Notes under the pieces: model-generated
What the model was told of the DNA's origin: nothing
Database searches by the model: none
What the model saw: only the letters and a program-made list of their open reading frames with translations
Program-made: the position numbers and the translations under genes
Assembly: GCA_035578905.1 (NCBI GenBank)
Contig: JAQJVL010002647.1
Location: 23,926 to 87,925, forward strand
DNA: 64,000 bases
DNA from: Stictocephala bisonia
Taxonomy: Eukaryota > Arthropoda > Insecta > Hemiptera > Membracidae
Direction of reading: 5' to 3'
In this document: piece after piece, positions 1-11,900 of the stretch
How the letters are laid out: each line of letters begins with the position of its first letter
Numbering within the stretch: the stretch's first letter is position 1

Positions 1-51
1 CTCCAGCGTGCTAGAAGTCCTGTCAGACGGAGCTGGGGAACCAGCTCAGTC

Positions 52-86
52 TGGTGTGTGGTGGTGTGGTGTGTGTGTGTGTGTGT
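52..86. repeat. GT-rich simple repeat
   Basis: A run of tgtgtggtggtg followed by (GT)n lies just before the transposase start codon at 101. It is a simple microsatellite in the 5' leader of Harbinger-1. Confidence 0.85.
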
Positions 87-100
87 AGTTAGACAAAAAT

Positions 101-2793
101 ATGTCGTCTGTTGGCATTAGACGTGATGTTTTGTTACATACAATCAGAATTGTAGTACACGAAGCATGTTTATCGTATTTAAGAAGGAAAAGGAGGAGAT
201 GGGTGAGGCAATGGATCGAAAGAAGGGACTTGTTGGGAGCATCATCACGTCTTATTTGTGAGCTAGCATCAGAAGACCCAAATTCATATCTGAATATGCT
301 GAGATTGTCAGTATTAAAATTTAACGAGCTCCTTGAAATGGTAACACCATTGATACAGAAAAAGGACACCAACATGAGGCAAGCAATACCTTGTAAAACT
401 AAACTCGAAATTACTCTAAGATTTTTGGCAACTGGTGACAGTTTAAAGTCATTACAATACCTCTTTCGAGTGCCTCACAACACAATATCAACTTTCCTCC
501 CTGAAGTCTTGGATGCAATTTATAATGTCTTACAGCAATTCATCAAGGTAATATTGATTTAATTATTTCATTCATATTTGCCTCCAGGATTGAAACTTGA
601 CTAATTAAAATAGGTTACATACCTTTCTGTTATCAATCCTAAAACATTTATTCCAGATTACTAGTTTCGGGACTGCTGACCCATTATCAAATCTGACGTT
701 AAAAGTTAAATGTGCGTGTGTTTAACTTTTAACTTTTGACGTCAGATTTGATAATGGGACAGCAGTCCCGAAACTAGTAATCTGGAATAAATGTTTTAGG
801 ATTGATGACAGAAAGGTATGTAACCTATTTTAATTAGTAAATTATTTCATTTATAAATTTGTATAACTGTTAATGGATATACCAAAAGGCTAATATATTG
901 TAATGCATTTATATAAAGAGAAGGAGGAAACATGTAAGTCCTTTTGTTCTGATAGTGGTTTTGATAAGACGTCAAATTACTTTATTAAAGAAATTACATA
1001 TAGTGAGAAAAGTTACAATATATACTTAGTTCTTGTTCTAAGTTCATGTCAGATAATTTCAAGAACATAACAAAGTACTTAAAGAAAAAAAAAAAATTGG
1101 AAGACATTCACACAGAATAAAAAAGTTTACATTTACATTGAATCATTTGAAGTTGGAGAACAGATACCTATTAGTGCTTTGTTCAATAAGTCACCGCATT
1201 CGTCACTTAGTTGAAACTGAGTGTCTGTATTTATGTTTGTTTCCATTGGTTCGAAAGACATCGATGAATGGGTACTACCACTATTCGGGCGTTGGATTTC
1301 TGTTGTGAAGTTGTATGAGGGAGATCCAGAGTCAATTAAATGTAGTCTTTCGGTGGAAATGAGGTTATTAATCTCGCTGTAGAAGAATGAAGCTGCGTAG
1401 TGGCATCGCACAAGTTGAGCAGCTATGTGCCTACCATACTTTTCGTATTCGTCGTCTGGATCCGTAGTAGCCAAAGTGGCAATTTTTTCAAGTTTATTTA
1501 TATTTGCTTCAAATCTGGTGGGCTGCATTGTTTTCTTGAACTTGTTCTTGGTTGGCGATGTCTGCCTTCGTTGCGGACGCATTTTTGATGTAGAGTGTGA
1601 GTTTAGCTCTTTTTGCAGAGTTGAAGCCATTCTCACACTGCCACTGCCGCACGGTTCTGGGCTTACATCTTTTTCTTGCAATGTTTTAGGTATCAAGGGC
1701 TCATCCTGTAAAATAAAAAAGAATGCAACAAGATTTACACAAAATTAATATACTTGGTGCCCCAGGAGACACCTCCCCCCCTTCTTAACTTTTATAAAAC
1801 TAAAAATAATAAAGCTTCCTTTTCGGAATGTTTATTTTGCTAAATAATGTTGGTTGTGGTGTACACAAAAGTTGTGTCCCTTGCCCAAAACAGGGGTTTG
1901 AGAGGGTTACTTAAAAAAATTTAATACAACCCCTACCGAGAGCTCCTTATTTTTAGTCTGGATTAAAGAAGAATGGTGCAACCTTGAACGCACCAAAAAC
2001 AAATTTCTTTACTCATATTAAAATTACCATGAGGAAATCTTTATATTTTCATTAATTTTATTTGAGATGGTGGGGGGACTCCTATGGGACACCCTGTTCA
2101 CATATCAACAGTCAGTTTTTTATAATGTAATTTTTTTAGGTGCCAACAACTGCAGAAGACTGGAAAAGCATTCAGAAGGGTTTTGAACTGATGTGGAACT
2201 TTCCCAACTGCTGTGGAGCACTGGACGGTAAACACATTAGAATTGTACGACCGTGTAACTCAACTTCCATGTACTTCAATTACAAAGGATTCTACAGCAT
2301 TGTTCTATTTACCATGGTTGACGCTGAGTACGGGTTCACATTCATTGATGTTAGTAGTGATGGGAGAGCCAATGACAGGACTATTTTCAAGTGTTCTCAG
2401 TTAAACACTGTAATTGAAAACAACCTCCTAGATTAGCCTATAAACGGACTTTGTGTTGGGGATGATGCTTTCCCCCTGAGAAACAACCTTCTTACACCTT
2501 ACAGCCACAGAAAACTTACTCTGGAAGAGAGAGTTTTTAATTACAGACTTTCAAGAGCTCGTCGTGTATCTGAAAATGCCTTTGGTATATTAGTTGCCAG
2601 GTTTCGCGTGTTTACTCGAGCAATCCATTTATCAGTAAATACTGTGGAACTAGTTGTTAAAGCTGCTTGTGCCCTCCACAATTGGCAGATATCAGCAAGA
2701 TCTGGCAGATACATTCCATCTAGATGTGTTGACACCGAGGACCTTAACTCAGCCATCAGCCATCATAGAAGTAAGAAGAGTGGAAGTCAATAA
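101..2793 (+). pseudogene. Harbinger-1 transposase, two exons, one nonsense codon
   Basis: PIF/Harbinger (DDE_Tnp_4) transposase; these enzymes act in the nucleus, cutting the element at its terminal repeats. Exon 1 is 101-547 and ends at the donor AAG|gtaata. Exon 2 is 2140-2793 after the acceptor ttttttag|GTG. The phase is 0, giving 367 codons including the final stop. Exon 1 carries the Arg/Lys-rich N-terminus (RRKRRRW) and the helical motif LRFLATGDS. Exon 2 carries the catalytic motifs GALDGKH, GDDAF and SENAFG in order, so all three DDE residues remain. The only obvious lesion is an in-frame TAG at 2434-2436; the reading frame continues through it to the family-typical C-terminus. The intron (548-2139) holds a foldback repeat and the antisense 3' exon of the MADF/BESS gene. 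Without readthrough, the product would lack two catalytic residues. Confidence 0.82.
601..837. repeat. Foldback (long inverted repeat) MITE in the Harbinger-1 intron
   Basis: The sequence from 601 (CTAATTAAAATAGGTTACAT) is repeated in inverted orientation ending at 837 (cctattttaattag). The arms are roughly 105 bases with few mismatches and a small centre near 712-722 (gtgcgtgtg). No ORF is present. It lies in the first half of the transposase intron. The shape is that of a non-autonomous foldback element; no coding parent is visible here. Confidence 0.85.
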
Positions 2794-3440
2794 ATGAAAT
2801 GTACTAGCCATAACTGAAAATTGTCAAAACATAAACACTATTATTTTTTACCTACTTTGGACTTGTAATTTATACAATTAAAACAATTAAGTTGTAGTAA
2901 TCACAAAATCTTTTAATGTTTACCTACACACATTTACGTATTTATATAGGTGAGATTAGCAATCGTTACAACGATACATTATAAAAATGTATAAACATAT
3001 ATTTTTCCAACGTGAAGTTTTAATTTGTTATACTAAAAACTTACACTTTTATTGCGATTTAATGTATAAGTACTTACCAAATTTGAAGTGGACTCCCTTC
3101 CTAGAACTACTTTCTTCCAAAAGCAATCAGCTGCAGCAAACCAAGCCAATTTAGGTTTGTATATATCTTCAGTCCCTGCTCCACTTTTCATAGACAATTT
3201 TACTTTGTTTAACTCAAATCTATATGAATCCTTTATAGATTTAATTTTTGCTTTCAATTTCCCAACATCAATATTTCCATATCCTTCCTTTTCAAGATCA
3301 GTGACAAGTGTTTGCATAGCTGCTTGCCTCTTGTCCCGTTTTAAATAATCTTCAGAAGAAGCATCCCACAAACATGTATACTGTTTGTAAATTCCAAGGA
3401 AATTTACAATTTGTTCACTATTCCACTTCAAATCAGACAT
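1133..3440 (-). CDS. MADF/BESS DNA-binding protein of Harbinger-1, two exons, apparently intact
   Basis: The accessory gene of the element. Exon 1 runs 3440-3078, starts with ATG (MSDLKWNSEQ) and ends at the donor TTG|gtaagt. Exon 2 runs 1705-1133 after the acceptor tttacag|GATGAG. The phase is 0 and the product is 311 residues. Residues about 5-115 form a MADF (Myb/SANT-like) domain: W at the start, LWDASSEDY, a Lys-rich middle, SGAGTEDIYKPKLAWF and a second aromatic block. Exon 2 carries a basic linker (KMRPQRRQ) and a C-terminal BESS-like helix pair (DEYEKYGRHIAAQLVR). Such proteins help Harbinger transposases bind the terminal repeats and enter the nucleus (known for Harbinger Myb-like proteins; inferred here). 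I see no stop or frameshift. The 3' exon lies inside the transposase intron on the opposite strand, and the transposase 3' exon lies inside this gene's intron. Confidence 0.8.
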
Positions 3441-3694
3441 TTTGTAAAGGTGTATACATAAACCACGCACTTTTAAACAGTCATCAACACACACCACGAG
3501 ATTGTTTACTCAAGCCGACGCGAGAACTGGCACGACACTACGGCTCCAGTCAGACGGGGCTGGAATGGCGCTAGAAACTACAGCTGGGCGGTCACGTGAC
3601 CTGCTAGTCACCCTCCAAGCGCTAGCAATATTAAACTGTTCAAACACTCCAGCGGCTGGAGGTACCAGCTCATGCGAGTGTTTCTAGCCGCTGG

Positions 3695-3780
3695 AGGATC
3701 TGTCACACGATGCTGGTTTTCTGCTGGTTCTAGCAGCTTGTTACTAGCTGTGAAAAAACCAGCTCCGTGTGACAGATCCT
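3695..3780. repeat. Palindromic right end of Harbinger-1
   Basis: AGGATCTGTCACACG at 3695 is mirrored by CGTGTGACAGATCCT ending at 3780, and the flanking gctggtttt and aaaaaccagc also pair. The stretch can form a hairpin of about 35-base arms at the right terminal repeat. Confidence 0.8.
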
Positions 3781-4071
3781 ATACTGGTATGAGGTGCGCT
3801 CGCTATTAGCTCCTGCGATATTTATACAATTTCTTTATTTTTTTACGCAGTTATTATTGTTTATAGAAATTATCACGCCACATTATTAGATTCAGCATAT
3901 CTTTCTGTGTACTATGGTATATTATAAACTTCAAATAACCCCTTTAAATATTAAACTTAAAAAACCATTGTTAAAAGGCTCGTGACGAGCCTTTTGCCAA
4001 CGAAACGACGTTTTTAAAAGACCCTTGACGAGCCTTTTGCCAGATAGAGAGTTAATAATAATATTTTTACT
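3781..4071. other. Gene-free spacer with a duplicated palindromic motif
   Basis: No coding signal is seen. AAAAGGCTCGTGACGAGCC at 3973 opens a perfect short palindrome (3973-3995) preceded by TTAA (3971-3974). A second partial copy (cttgacgagccttttgcc) follows at about 4024. Palindromes close to a TTAA resemble those in the two piggyBac-type MITEs of this window, but no partner end was found. Confidence 0.6.
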
Positions 4072-5037
4072 CTAATCGATAGGAAATGTCTCAATGATGT
4101 CCTCCACATTATCAACAGTTTTTGCGACATCGAAGTCATTTTTCACTGAAAAACCAAACATCATGTAATAATTTGTATTGTAAATAATTTTAAAAAATTA
4201 ATATAATTATTAATTATATTTTAAACTTTAACAATTAATTGTATGATACATATAATATGTTTTATGTTGTAGTAATTTAAAAAATGTTATTAATAAAATT
4301 TTTGTTTTAAATTATTCATATTAGTTCAATTTAAATATGGAATTACATAATTTTAAACATGTATTTGTAAAATTATTATTTTAAAAATTTAATAATAAAA
4401 TATTAATTATACAATTTTTTTTTAATTTAATATCTTATTTACATTTATTATGATATGATTATTTATAATAACAATTAACTATATGTTTATAAAATGATTA
4501 TTAATTTTACATTAAAATTATGATAATGTAAAAATAAAATAAAAATAAAATTAAAATATTCATAATTAAGTTTTAAATTTGAAAAAATTTTAAATAATTT
4601 TTAGGCAATCCAAAAAACTAATTGAAATTGTTTTATAAATGATTTTGGACATCTTAATACTTAAATCTAACAATACTATTTAATAATTTATTAAGCCATT
4701 TATTTTATATTTTTACCATCAATTTACACGCTTCATAATCATTATCATATTCATATGAATGAAATATGCATTTATAATTTAAGTAAATATCAATTGAAAT
4801 TTCCTTATTAACTGAAGTAAATTAAAAATAAATAAATAGTCACATGTCATAAAAGAAAGATATTTACTTTATTATTAATTTTAAAAAAATAAAGTCATTA
4901 TACTTACCAAAATAATAAGTAATAATGGCATGAGGAACTATCCATTCTTTTTTGAACAGTTCCTCCAAATCCTCCATGAAAGGCCTCAACAAATCTTTAT
5001 TCTTCTCATAGAACAACGCTGCATTTACAAGATCAAT
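4072..5037 (-). CDS. Last two exons of an unrecognised spliced gene, possibly host
   Basis: The penultimate exon is 5037-4908 (acceptor taaacag|ATTGAT, donor TTTTG|gtaagt). The terminal exon is 4145-4072 (acceptor tttttcag|TGAAAA, stop TAG). Joined, they give an uninterrupted 67-residue C-terminus that is acidic and helical (LVNAALFYEKNKDLLRPFM, then VAKTVDNVEDII). The splice sites fit consensus and the phase matches exactly across the AT-rich 760-base intron, which argues against chance. I do not recognise the family. The paired helices could suit a helical-repeat protein, but that is speculation. A further candidate exon on the same strand lies at 7804-7685. It could be a real host gene in which transposons have piled up in introns, or the tail of an unrecognised transposon gene. 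Confidence 0.5.
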
Positions 5038-5230
5038 CTGTTTAAAAATTAATGTCAATGAAAATAAATACATATATACATATGAAAATACATATAACAC
5101 TGCAATTACATGAACAATATATACATGTAAAAATAATAAATGTTACTATGTACAACACTTCTGTTAGCCTAGTCACTGTCAGTTGGGCTTCGAGCCCTTT
5201 TATTACTCTTCATGTTCCTCCAATAATGTT

Positions 5231-5520
5231 CTAACTTGTGGTAGCATGCAGGATGAACTCCACTCCACAGTTACACCTTAGACACCAGTAATGACTCCTA
5301 CCCCTCTTTTTTGATTTTCCACATACTGCGCAAAGATGCTCTTGTCGCCCTGGAAGATGAGCTAATGTATGCCCTACATCACCTCCTGGTCCAACAGCAG
5401 GCCCTGGTTGGTTTTGGTGATCATTACTTTCTGCCACTAAGTCTTTTACAATGCTGACAATAAAATCTCTATGTCCCAATGGCTTGTCTGTATTTTTTGT
5501 GTACAAAACGTATGCGTTGA
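5231..5520 (-). pseudogene. piggyBac transposase, C-terminal fragment
   Basis: The minus-strand frame reads the piggyBac (DDE_Tnp_1_7) tail: an aromatic stretch followed by DKPLGHRDFIVSIVKDLV, then a linker and HLPG, and a Cys-rich zinc ribbon (CAVCGKSKKRGRSHYWC). The N-terminal catalytic part is missing. The upstream border at about 5520 abuts mariner sequence in another frame. This is a dead fragment; terminal repeats were not found. Confidence 0.7.
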
Positions 5521-6190
5521 AAAAAATTGAACAGCAACACACCCTTTCTGTCCCAAAAGGTGCTCATGATTTTCTGAGCAGAAATTGTTTGCTTGAATTT
5601 CACTTTCCTAGGGGATGATGAATGCCGCCATTCCCTTGATTGCTGCTTCGATTCCGGTGTAACGTAGGCTATCCATGTTTCTCATCGCCTGTGACAATAT
5701 GGCTTAAAAAAATCATCCCCCTCGTTACTGTATCGCTCGAGAAAACTCAATCCACTGCCCAATCTTTTGGTATTGTGCTCATCGTGCTCATCAGTCAACA
5801 TTTTTGGCACCCAGCGTGAACACAGTTTCCAATAATTTAAACGTTCTGACACAATTTTGTGAAGAACATTTCTTGAAACGGCAGGAAATGTTTCAGGTAA
5901 AGACGAAATCGTGAATCATCTGTTCTCTTTCAATTTTCAGTCCACTTTTTGAATCAGATCATCGGTAATGACTGAAGGTCGCCCAATTTGTTCCTCTTCA
6001 TGAATGTTTGTGTGGCCATATTTAAAGGCCCGAACCCATTTCCGAACCATTCCATCACTCATAATGTTTTCACCATACACCTAACTGATTTGGCGAAGAA
6101 TGTCAACTGCTTTGAAGCCTTGAGCTCAGAGAAACCGTATTACAGCACGCACTTCACAGTCGGCGGGATTCACAATAGGTGAAGTCATTT
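5520..6190 (-). pseudogene. Decayed mariner transposase
   Basis: Reading the minus strand from about 6190, with several stops and shifts, gives mariner landmarks in order: CEVRAVIRFL, VYGENIMSDGMVRKWVRAF, NIHEEEQIGRPSVITDD, RWVPKMLTDEH, a GDE-like catalytic block, then PESKQQSREWRHSSS and IMSTFWDRKGVLL. The C-terminal third, including the last catalytic Asp, is absent at the junction with piggyBac sequence. It differs from the intact mariner at 53578-54921, so it is a separate, older family. Confidence 0.75.
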
Positions 6191-6405
6191 TAAAATCACG
6201 CAAACAGATGTAGACTAGATCGGATGGTTTTGTAGTGGCGTCTGTGGATTCCCAACAGATGTGGCTACACAGCGTGCATGCGCTAAACGGTGACCGCAGC
6301 ACTGCGTCGGGGTAATTTAAAAACGGTACTTACTTTAAAAACACGTCTCGTACTAAAATTATAATAATTGTGTTGGTGAATGGGTTACTACTTTAATTTT
6401 GTTAA

Positions 6406-6871
6406 CACGTTGACTGCCATGAGGGCCACCGGTGGCCCTCACTAGTTTTCAGGCTGGCGCCACAGCTGTTTCTACGGTAAAGTTCAATATTCATTGTTCC
6501 GAATTCTGTGTTCCATGCAACCGGAAATGACCCCCGAGTACAGAAATAGCCGACATCCGGTCTTTTTCTGCCATTTTGTGAAGTTATTGATGAGGTACAC
6601 CGGTGGCCCTCATAGCGTGGCGGCAAAACTTTACATATGCCGTATGATATTATGTTTCAGCTGTTTTGTTGTGAATTTTATATTTTCTTCCCGCGCACTG
6701 ATCAGCTTTTGAGGTTAGGTGTTTAGTAAGTGACATTGATTCTTTTTGTGACAGAAACTAGTCTGTCTAAATGTTGTAAAAACTAGTTCAAATATATAAA
6801 AACGTATTTAGGGTTGCTTTATTTAAAAACCAGAATGACACAATAAATTATCTACGCTGGCAGTCAACGTG
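6406..6871. mobile_element. piggyBac-type MITE (TTAA target site)
   Basis: The 466-base element begins CACGTTGACTGCCA and ends with the inverted partner TGGCAGTCAACGTG. It is flanked on both sides by TTAA (6402-6405 and 6872-6875). Just inside the left end is the palindrome GAGGGCCACCGGTGGCCCTC; a related copy (caccggtggccctca) occurs near 6600. No transposase is encoded. The start CACGTT resembles the ends of piggyBac-2 (CACGTTCACTGC), so a piggyBac-2-like enzyme is a plausible mover. Confidence 0.88.
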
Positions 6872-6875
6872 TTAA

Positions 6876-8447
6876 AACAAAGTACTACAATTAATTAAAT
6901 AGAGTCTTATTTTGGTGGATTGGTGGACTCAGTGCTGAAAATTTTGATTTGGTTACCAAACAGCATTGTAAAACGACATTAAAGTACACATAAGTAAGGC
7001 TCTAAATTATGATATCCTACATTATAATTGTGTGACAGGATACCAAAATGTCTGTCCACTTCATAAAAAAAATTAAGACTGAATTTGGCAAAAGATTTAA
7101 TGTGCATTTTAAATAAAAGTACTGGCAAAAGATGTAATGTGCATTTTAAATAAAATTACATATCAGCATAGTAATATAATTTAAAAAAGAAACTGGAAGT
7201 CTGATATATAGTACAGTAAGGCCCCTGAAATCAGATTGCAATTGTCATAATAATAATAAGTACCCAATAAGTAAAAAGTGTAACACTTGAAATCTCAAGT
7301 TATCCGTGACATAATTTACCTACAATGCTATATTATCCTGATCACATTTATCAATAACAATATTTATCGATTGCCTGAGTTATCACTATATTTGATTTTC
7401 ATCATTTGATGTCTCCTTAAGGATATATTGTACACGTTAACAGTTACTAATTATACCATCTCACAATTGATTTAGGTGGTTATTATTTGGAAATAATAAT
7501 TATTAATTTTTATTAAAAACAAACATTAAAAAATAAAAATCTCAGTACATAAATGAAGACTAATCTCAAAATGTCATTTTTTTCTGAGCAGTGTCCTGAA
7601 AGCACTCCAGTAAGTTATTCTGTGTAACGTATATTTTAATTGCTTCCAGACCATGTTGAATACATGTCGGATGTTGAATACCATGTTGAAACGGTCGTTT
7701 GGAAGCAATAGCAGTGCCAAACAGATTTTCACAGTGGTTTCTGCAGCTGCATTTTCATGGATGATTGTTATTAAGCCAAGCATCCTGGCCTTTTTTCTCA
7801 TCGCCTGTAATAATATGCAAGTTTAAACAAACAAATTAAGTACATCGTTAATAAACATCATCAATAGCTAACACTCCTGAATAGTTCAACATTAAAACTG
7901 TAGCATGAAATGAATAAAGTAGTGATTTATAAATGTGCAATTATTTGCTTCATTAGTATAACAAATTTTTTTTGAGATACAAACCCTACTATGGTGTTCT
8001 AATCTTTTGATAAGATCTGAATACATTTGATATCAATGGTAAATGATATCTATAGTGGTTATTATTACCACTATATTATGTGAATGAGTGTGTGGGTGGA
8101 TCTATGTCACTGTGTATTTGTATGGGTCTGCAGGTGGGTTAGTGTTATATGCCTTTGCGAGTTAGATACCATTGGCTTACATTTTATTTATATATTATTT
8201 AATATACTTATATTATTCACTTCATGTTATTAGTGAGCATTGTCTAGGTAGCTAAGTTGATGCTCGGTTGAACATTCTAATCATATTCTGTGGTGTAAAA
8301 TGTTAAAACACACCAAGCCGTTAAACAATATTAAATTTACCAATCCAATTAACGTTTATAGCCTTTATAATTACATACCATACAGTTTTAAATACATTAA
8401 ATAAGAACAATTTTCTTAAAGAAATGACAGTGTTTGACATATTTCTT
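6876..8447. other. Intergenic AT-rich stretch with one candidate exon
   Basis: No long ORF or terminal repeat is supported. A 45-base tandem duplication with tggcaaaagatgtaatgtgc is visible near 7085-7160. The only coding-like stretch is the candidate exon at 7685-7804 on the minus strand, listed separately. Confidence 0.6.
7685..7804 (-). CDS. Candidate internal exon, unknown gene
   Basis: After the acceptor tattattacag, the minus strand is open and encodes a helical, Leu-rich segment (MLGLITIIHENAAAETTVK). A donor could be the GT after AACATG near 7684, but it is weak. Its strand and position would fit an upstream exon of the gene ending at 4072. The first bases (acaggcgatgag) also resemble mariner coding sequence near 5690, so a degraded transposon is an alternative. 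Confidence 0.25.
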
Positions 8448-8950
8448 TTAAGGGGAGATTAGCGCTTAGGAAGCTCCTATGTTATTTAAATGGGCGTTTA
8501 ATGCTTAACTTAGGTACACTTATCTCACAAACTATTATTCCAATTGACTTCAAATTTTGCAGTAATATGCTTATTATATTTAGAAACACCACTGTCTACT
8601 TTTTTTTTTTTTTTTTTGAAAAACAGTTTTTAAGTTAAGAAAAAAAATTTTTATAATTAATAATAATAAATTTATTTATTTTTTTTATTTGAATTTTTTA
8701 AATTCAGATTTGGGTAACAATACATTTAAAATCCTAGTGTACTGTGTTGGTACAGTAGTGATAAGTTGTGGACAAATTTCAAAGCTCTATCTCTTATAGT
8801 TTAGAAGATAATGGTACCGAAGCGAGAAAAAAACAAGGTTTTCTGGAGGCCCGAATAAAGAAAATTTTTAGTATTAACAGTTGAAATCTACCTTTAAAAT
8901 CCTCCTGGTAAGTAGTCTTCATCTTCTTTGTCTTCTTTTCTTTTCTTTAA

Positions 8951-11900
8951 CCCTTTGTAGCCTAGGTATACATATTTTATAATTTTTTATGAATATTTTT
9001 GGTTTTTATGGTACATTTATGACTTAATATCACAAAAATAAAGTTTTTTATTTTTTAGATATATTTTTTCATGTATTTATCAATCCGGGACTCATGCGTC
9101 CCGACAGGCGTCTATGGGTAGAATTATGAAACATGAATTTGTATTCAGCTTTACTTACCGAGGTTATTATAATTCATATATTCTGCTCCTTATCCACTAT
9201 GTAGTTCAAGTTACAAATGTATAAGAGATTCATACTATTGTTGATGGAATAATAAAATTTATTTCATTTGTTAAAAAATATTATATAAATTTATGGAATG
9301 TAAAAAAATGAAATATTCAACAATTTACCTAAACAACTTATCTACTACATAATGAAAAAGATAATAACTAAACTAACCAACTGAATCATGGAATAATAAT
9401 GATAATACATAATAATACTTAATGGTAGAATAATATAGAAAAAAAACAGTTGACAGTTCCATATTTTAAAATTTTATGACGTGATATGCAGAAAAACAAT
9501 GTTTTTTTTTTCATTGCAGCAGAGGTGAACTTTGCAAAGAGAGCAGGTTGATGTAGGCTTTGATTCAATCCCTTTCATGCTGCACATTTCACACCGGCCA
9601 CGACCACTATTGAACTTGGGCCAATGAGCTCCCAAATTTCCCAGCCTTACATCCTTCAAGGTTGAATAACCTGATTTGCGCCTCTTTGCTGGTCCTGGTC
9701 CAGATGTTCCTGGTTGATCTCCAGCTGAACGTCTGCTTGTTTTTTTGGTGTCTTTGTGAGTAATCAGCCCCATTGCTACCTGCCGGCGGACATCTAGCAC
9801 ACTACTCTTTCCATGCATTTCACATGCAATAATATATGCATTGACAAATGCAATGTCAAGCAAACCAAAAAAAATTCTGTGCCACCATTTCTTTGATTTT
9901 CGGTTGACACCGTACAGTACTCGGTATCTGTCAGCTTGATCTACTCCTCCCATGTATTTATTATAATCAGACACAACAGTCGGGCAAGGCACATTTTTTT
10001 TTTGTTCCATCTTTTTGTGTCCTCTTCACTTCTGTTACCTCTGTGCCATGGTAATTTGAAATGAAATTTATTGCCTTGTTGTCATGCCATTTGAAAAAAG
10101 ATATTCCCATTTCTGACACTCTATAGTCATGTTCTCCCCGTTTCAACTGTTTATTAGGTGTCATTTTTTCTGGTACACCCCTCAGATTTTGGCGGATTGT
10201 ACCACATGCCAAAATATTTTCCGTTTTCAATTTTTCTACTAATCCCACCGAACTGAAATAGTTGTCAAAGCAAACTATCCTATTGGACCCCCAAAATTTT
10301 TGTGTGAGGCTCAATACCACTCTCTCCCCCAAGCCAAATTCCATGAAATCATTCTTCATCTTATCATTTTTCCCCTGATAGACATCAAAATTGAATATAT
10401 AGCCTTTCAAATCAGCAACACACCATAATTTGTAGCCTCTTTTGATTGGCTTCATCGGGTTGTATTGCTTCATGGAATTTCTTCCTTTGAATAGAATGAT
10501 TGACTCATCCACACTCAATTGTCTAGTCCCATCATATGAGTTCATGAAGGACTCATTCAAAGCTTCAATCATTGGCCGTAATTTATAAAGCTTATCTGTA
10601 CAGTTGGCTGGAATGTTTTCATTGTCATTTATTTACATGCAGACAACTCAGAATTTCATCAAATCTATCCCTATTCATTGTCTCTGCAACAACTGATACA
10701 TGAAGGTCCGGATCATTATTCCAATAGTGCCGTTTTGAAGGGAGTTCATGGTAGCCCATCAAGAAATTCAAACCTATGAATGAAAGAAACTCTTTTTCCT
10801 GAAGCCGAAGAGTTTTTCCTTTCTGGGTGGCGTAGAGGTTCGTCTGGAAAACTATGGTATCTAATATACATCTGATAATTTTAATAAAAATATCCGTTGA
10901 AGTTTGGCAGCCATTGAAAACAGTGAACAAACGATCTGTAAAGAAACAATATCAGAGTATTCGAAAAATTGACTTTTGATTGAATGAAAAGTTATACAAT
11001 ATAATATATCAGTGACTTTTCATCCAAACAAATGTCAAAAGCTCACCTTCATCTTGTGGATAATCTGGTATCCTGGTATCTGCTTCTTTTTTCTTCCACC
11101 TCCTATTAGGCTCTGTCTGTTTGATTTTTTTTGTTTTCGGGGTTCCTTCTGCTTTTGATGTGGAAGGAATGGCTGCCTCATCATGATTATTGTCATCATT
11201 TGTGGAAAAATTATGTTTTTAGTAACACCATAAAATCCAGAATGTAAAGTAGGCCTACAGGAGGAAGTTTTATAGTATGGAGTATTTTGGTTTATATAGT
11301 CTGAAATTTATAAATAGGCTAGTAGAATCAGTTCTTCAAATCTGAGAAGAATCCTATCAATTTGTGAAATCATGATTTGAAAATGTTAGCTATAATATAG
11401 GCTACTATATTACCAGCAATTGCTTTTTGCAAAATGAGAAACTGAGCTATATTAGTTACTTCAGTATGGAAAACTTAATACCAATATTATAGTAAATATT
11501 AGCAATTGCCTGTAAAGTCTTACCTGGTTCATCAATTTCAATTTCTTCAGCTTCATTCTCTTGATTCCAAACCGAATTGAAAATAGCATCAAAATTGTTG
11601 AGTGGTGATTGAGGTCTTACTTCTTCATGCTCATCGTCGTCATCTTCAAGTTCTAAATCAGAAGGACAATTTAGATCTGGAATATCCTCATACAAAAGTT
11701 CCCGGATCACTTCTTCAGAGAGTATTTGTGGCATTTTTAGAAATTGTTTATTAGAAATAATAATAAATAACACTGCACAAGACACTGAAAACACTAACAA
11801 ACTACTGAAGACTGCACGAAATTTTCTGAGAAAAATAAAAATTATATAAGCACTATAACACAATTATCATAGCGGTCTATGTAGATTAATTATGTTAATA

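Larger units (their letters stand above)
1..3781 (+). mobile_element. Harbinger-1, a PIF/Harbinger DNA transposon; left end at or just outside the window
   Basis: The element carries a plus-strand PIF/Harbinger transposase (101-2793) and a minus-strand MADF/BESS gene (3440-1133), the same two-gene layout as Harbinger-2 and Harbinger-3. The terminal repeats are imperfect. At the left, CTGTCAGACGGAGCTGG lies near base 20. At the right, the reverse complement of 3755-3780 reads CTGTCACACGGAGCTGG. The motif CTCCAGCG at base 1 also has inverted partners near 3690, so the true left boundary may lie before base 1. I could not fix a target-site duplication. Both gene ends sit close to the repeats, which supports one complete element. 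Confidence 0.75.

Noticed and set aside
5038..5100. Hydrophobic N-terminal extension of the exon at 4908-5037, suggesting a membrane protein
   Set aside because: It lies upstream of a clear splice acceptor and is AT-rich intron sequence.
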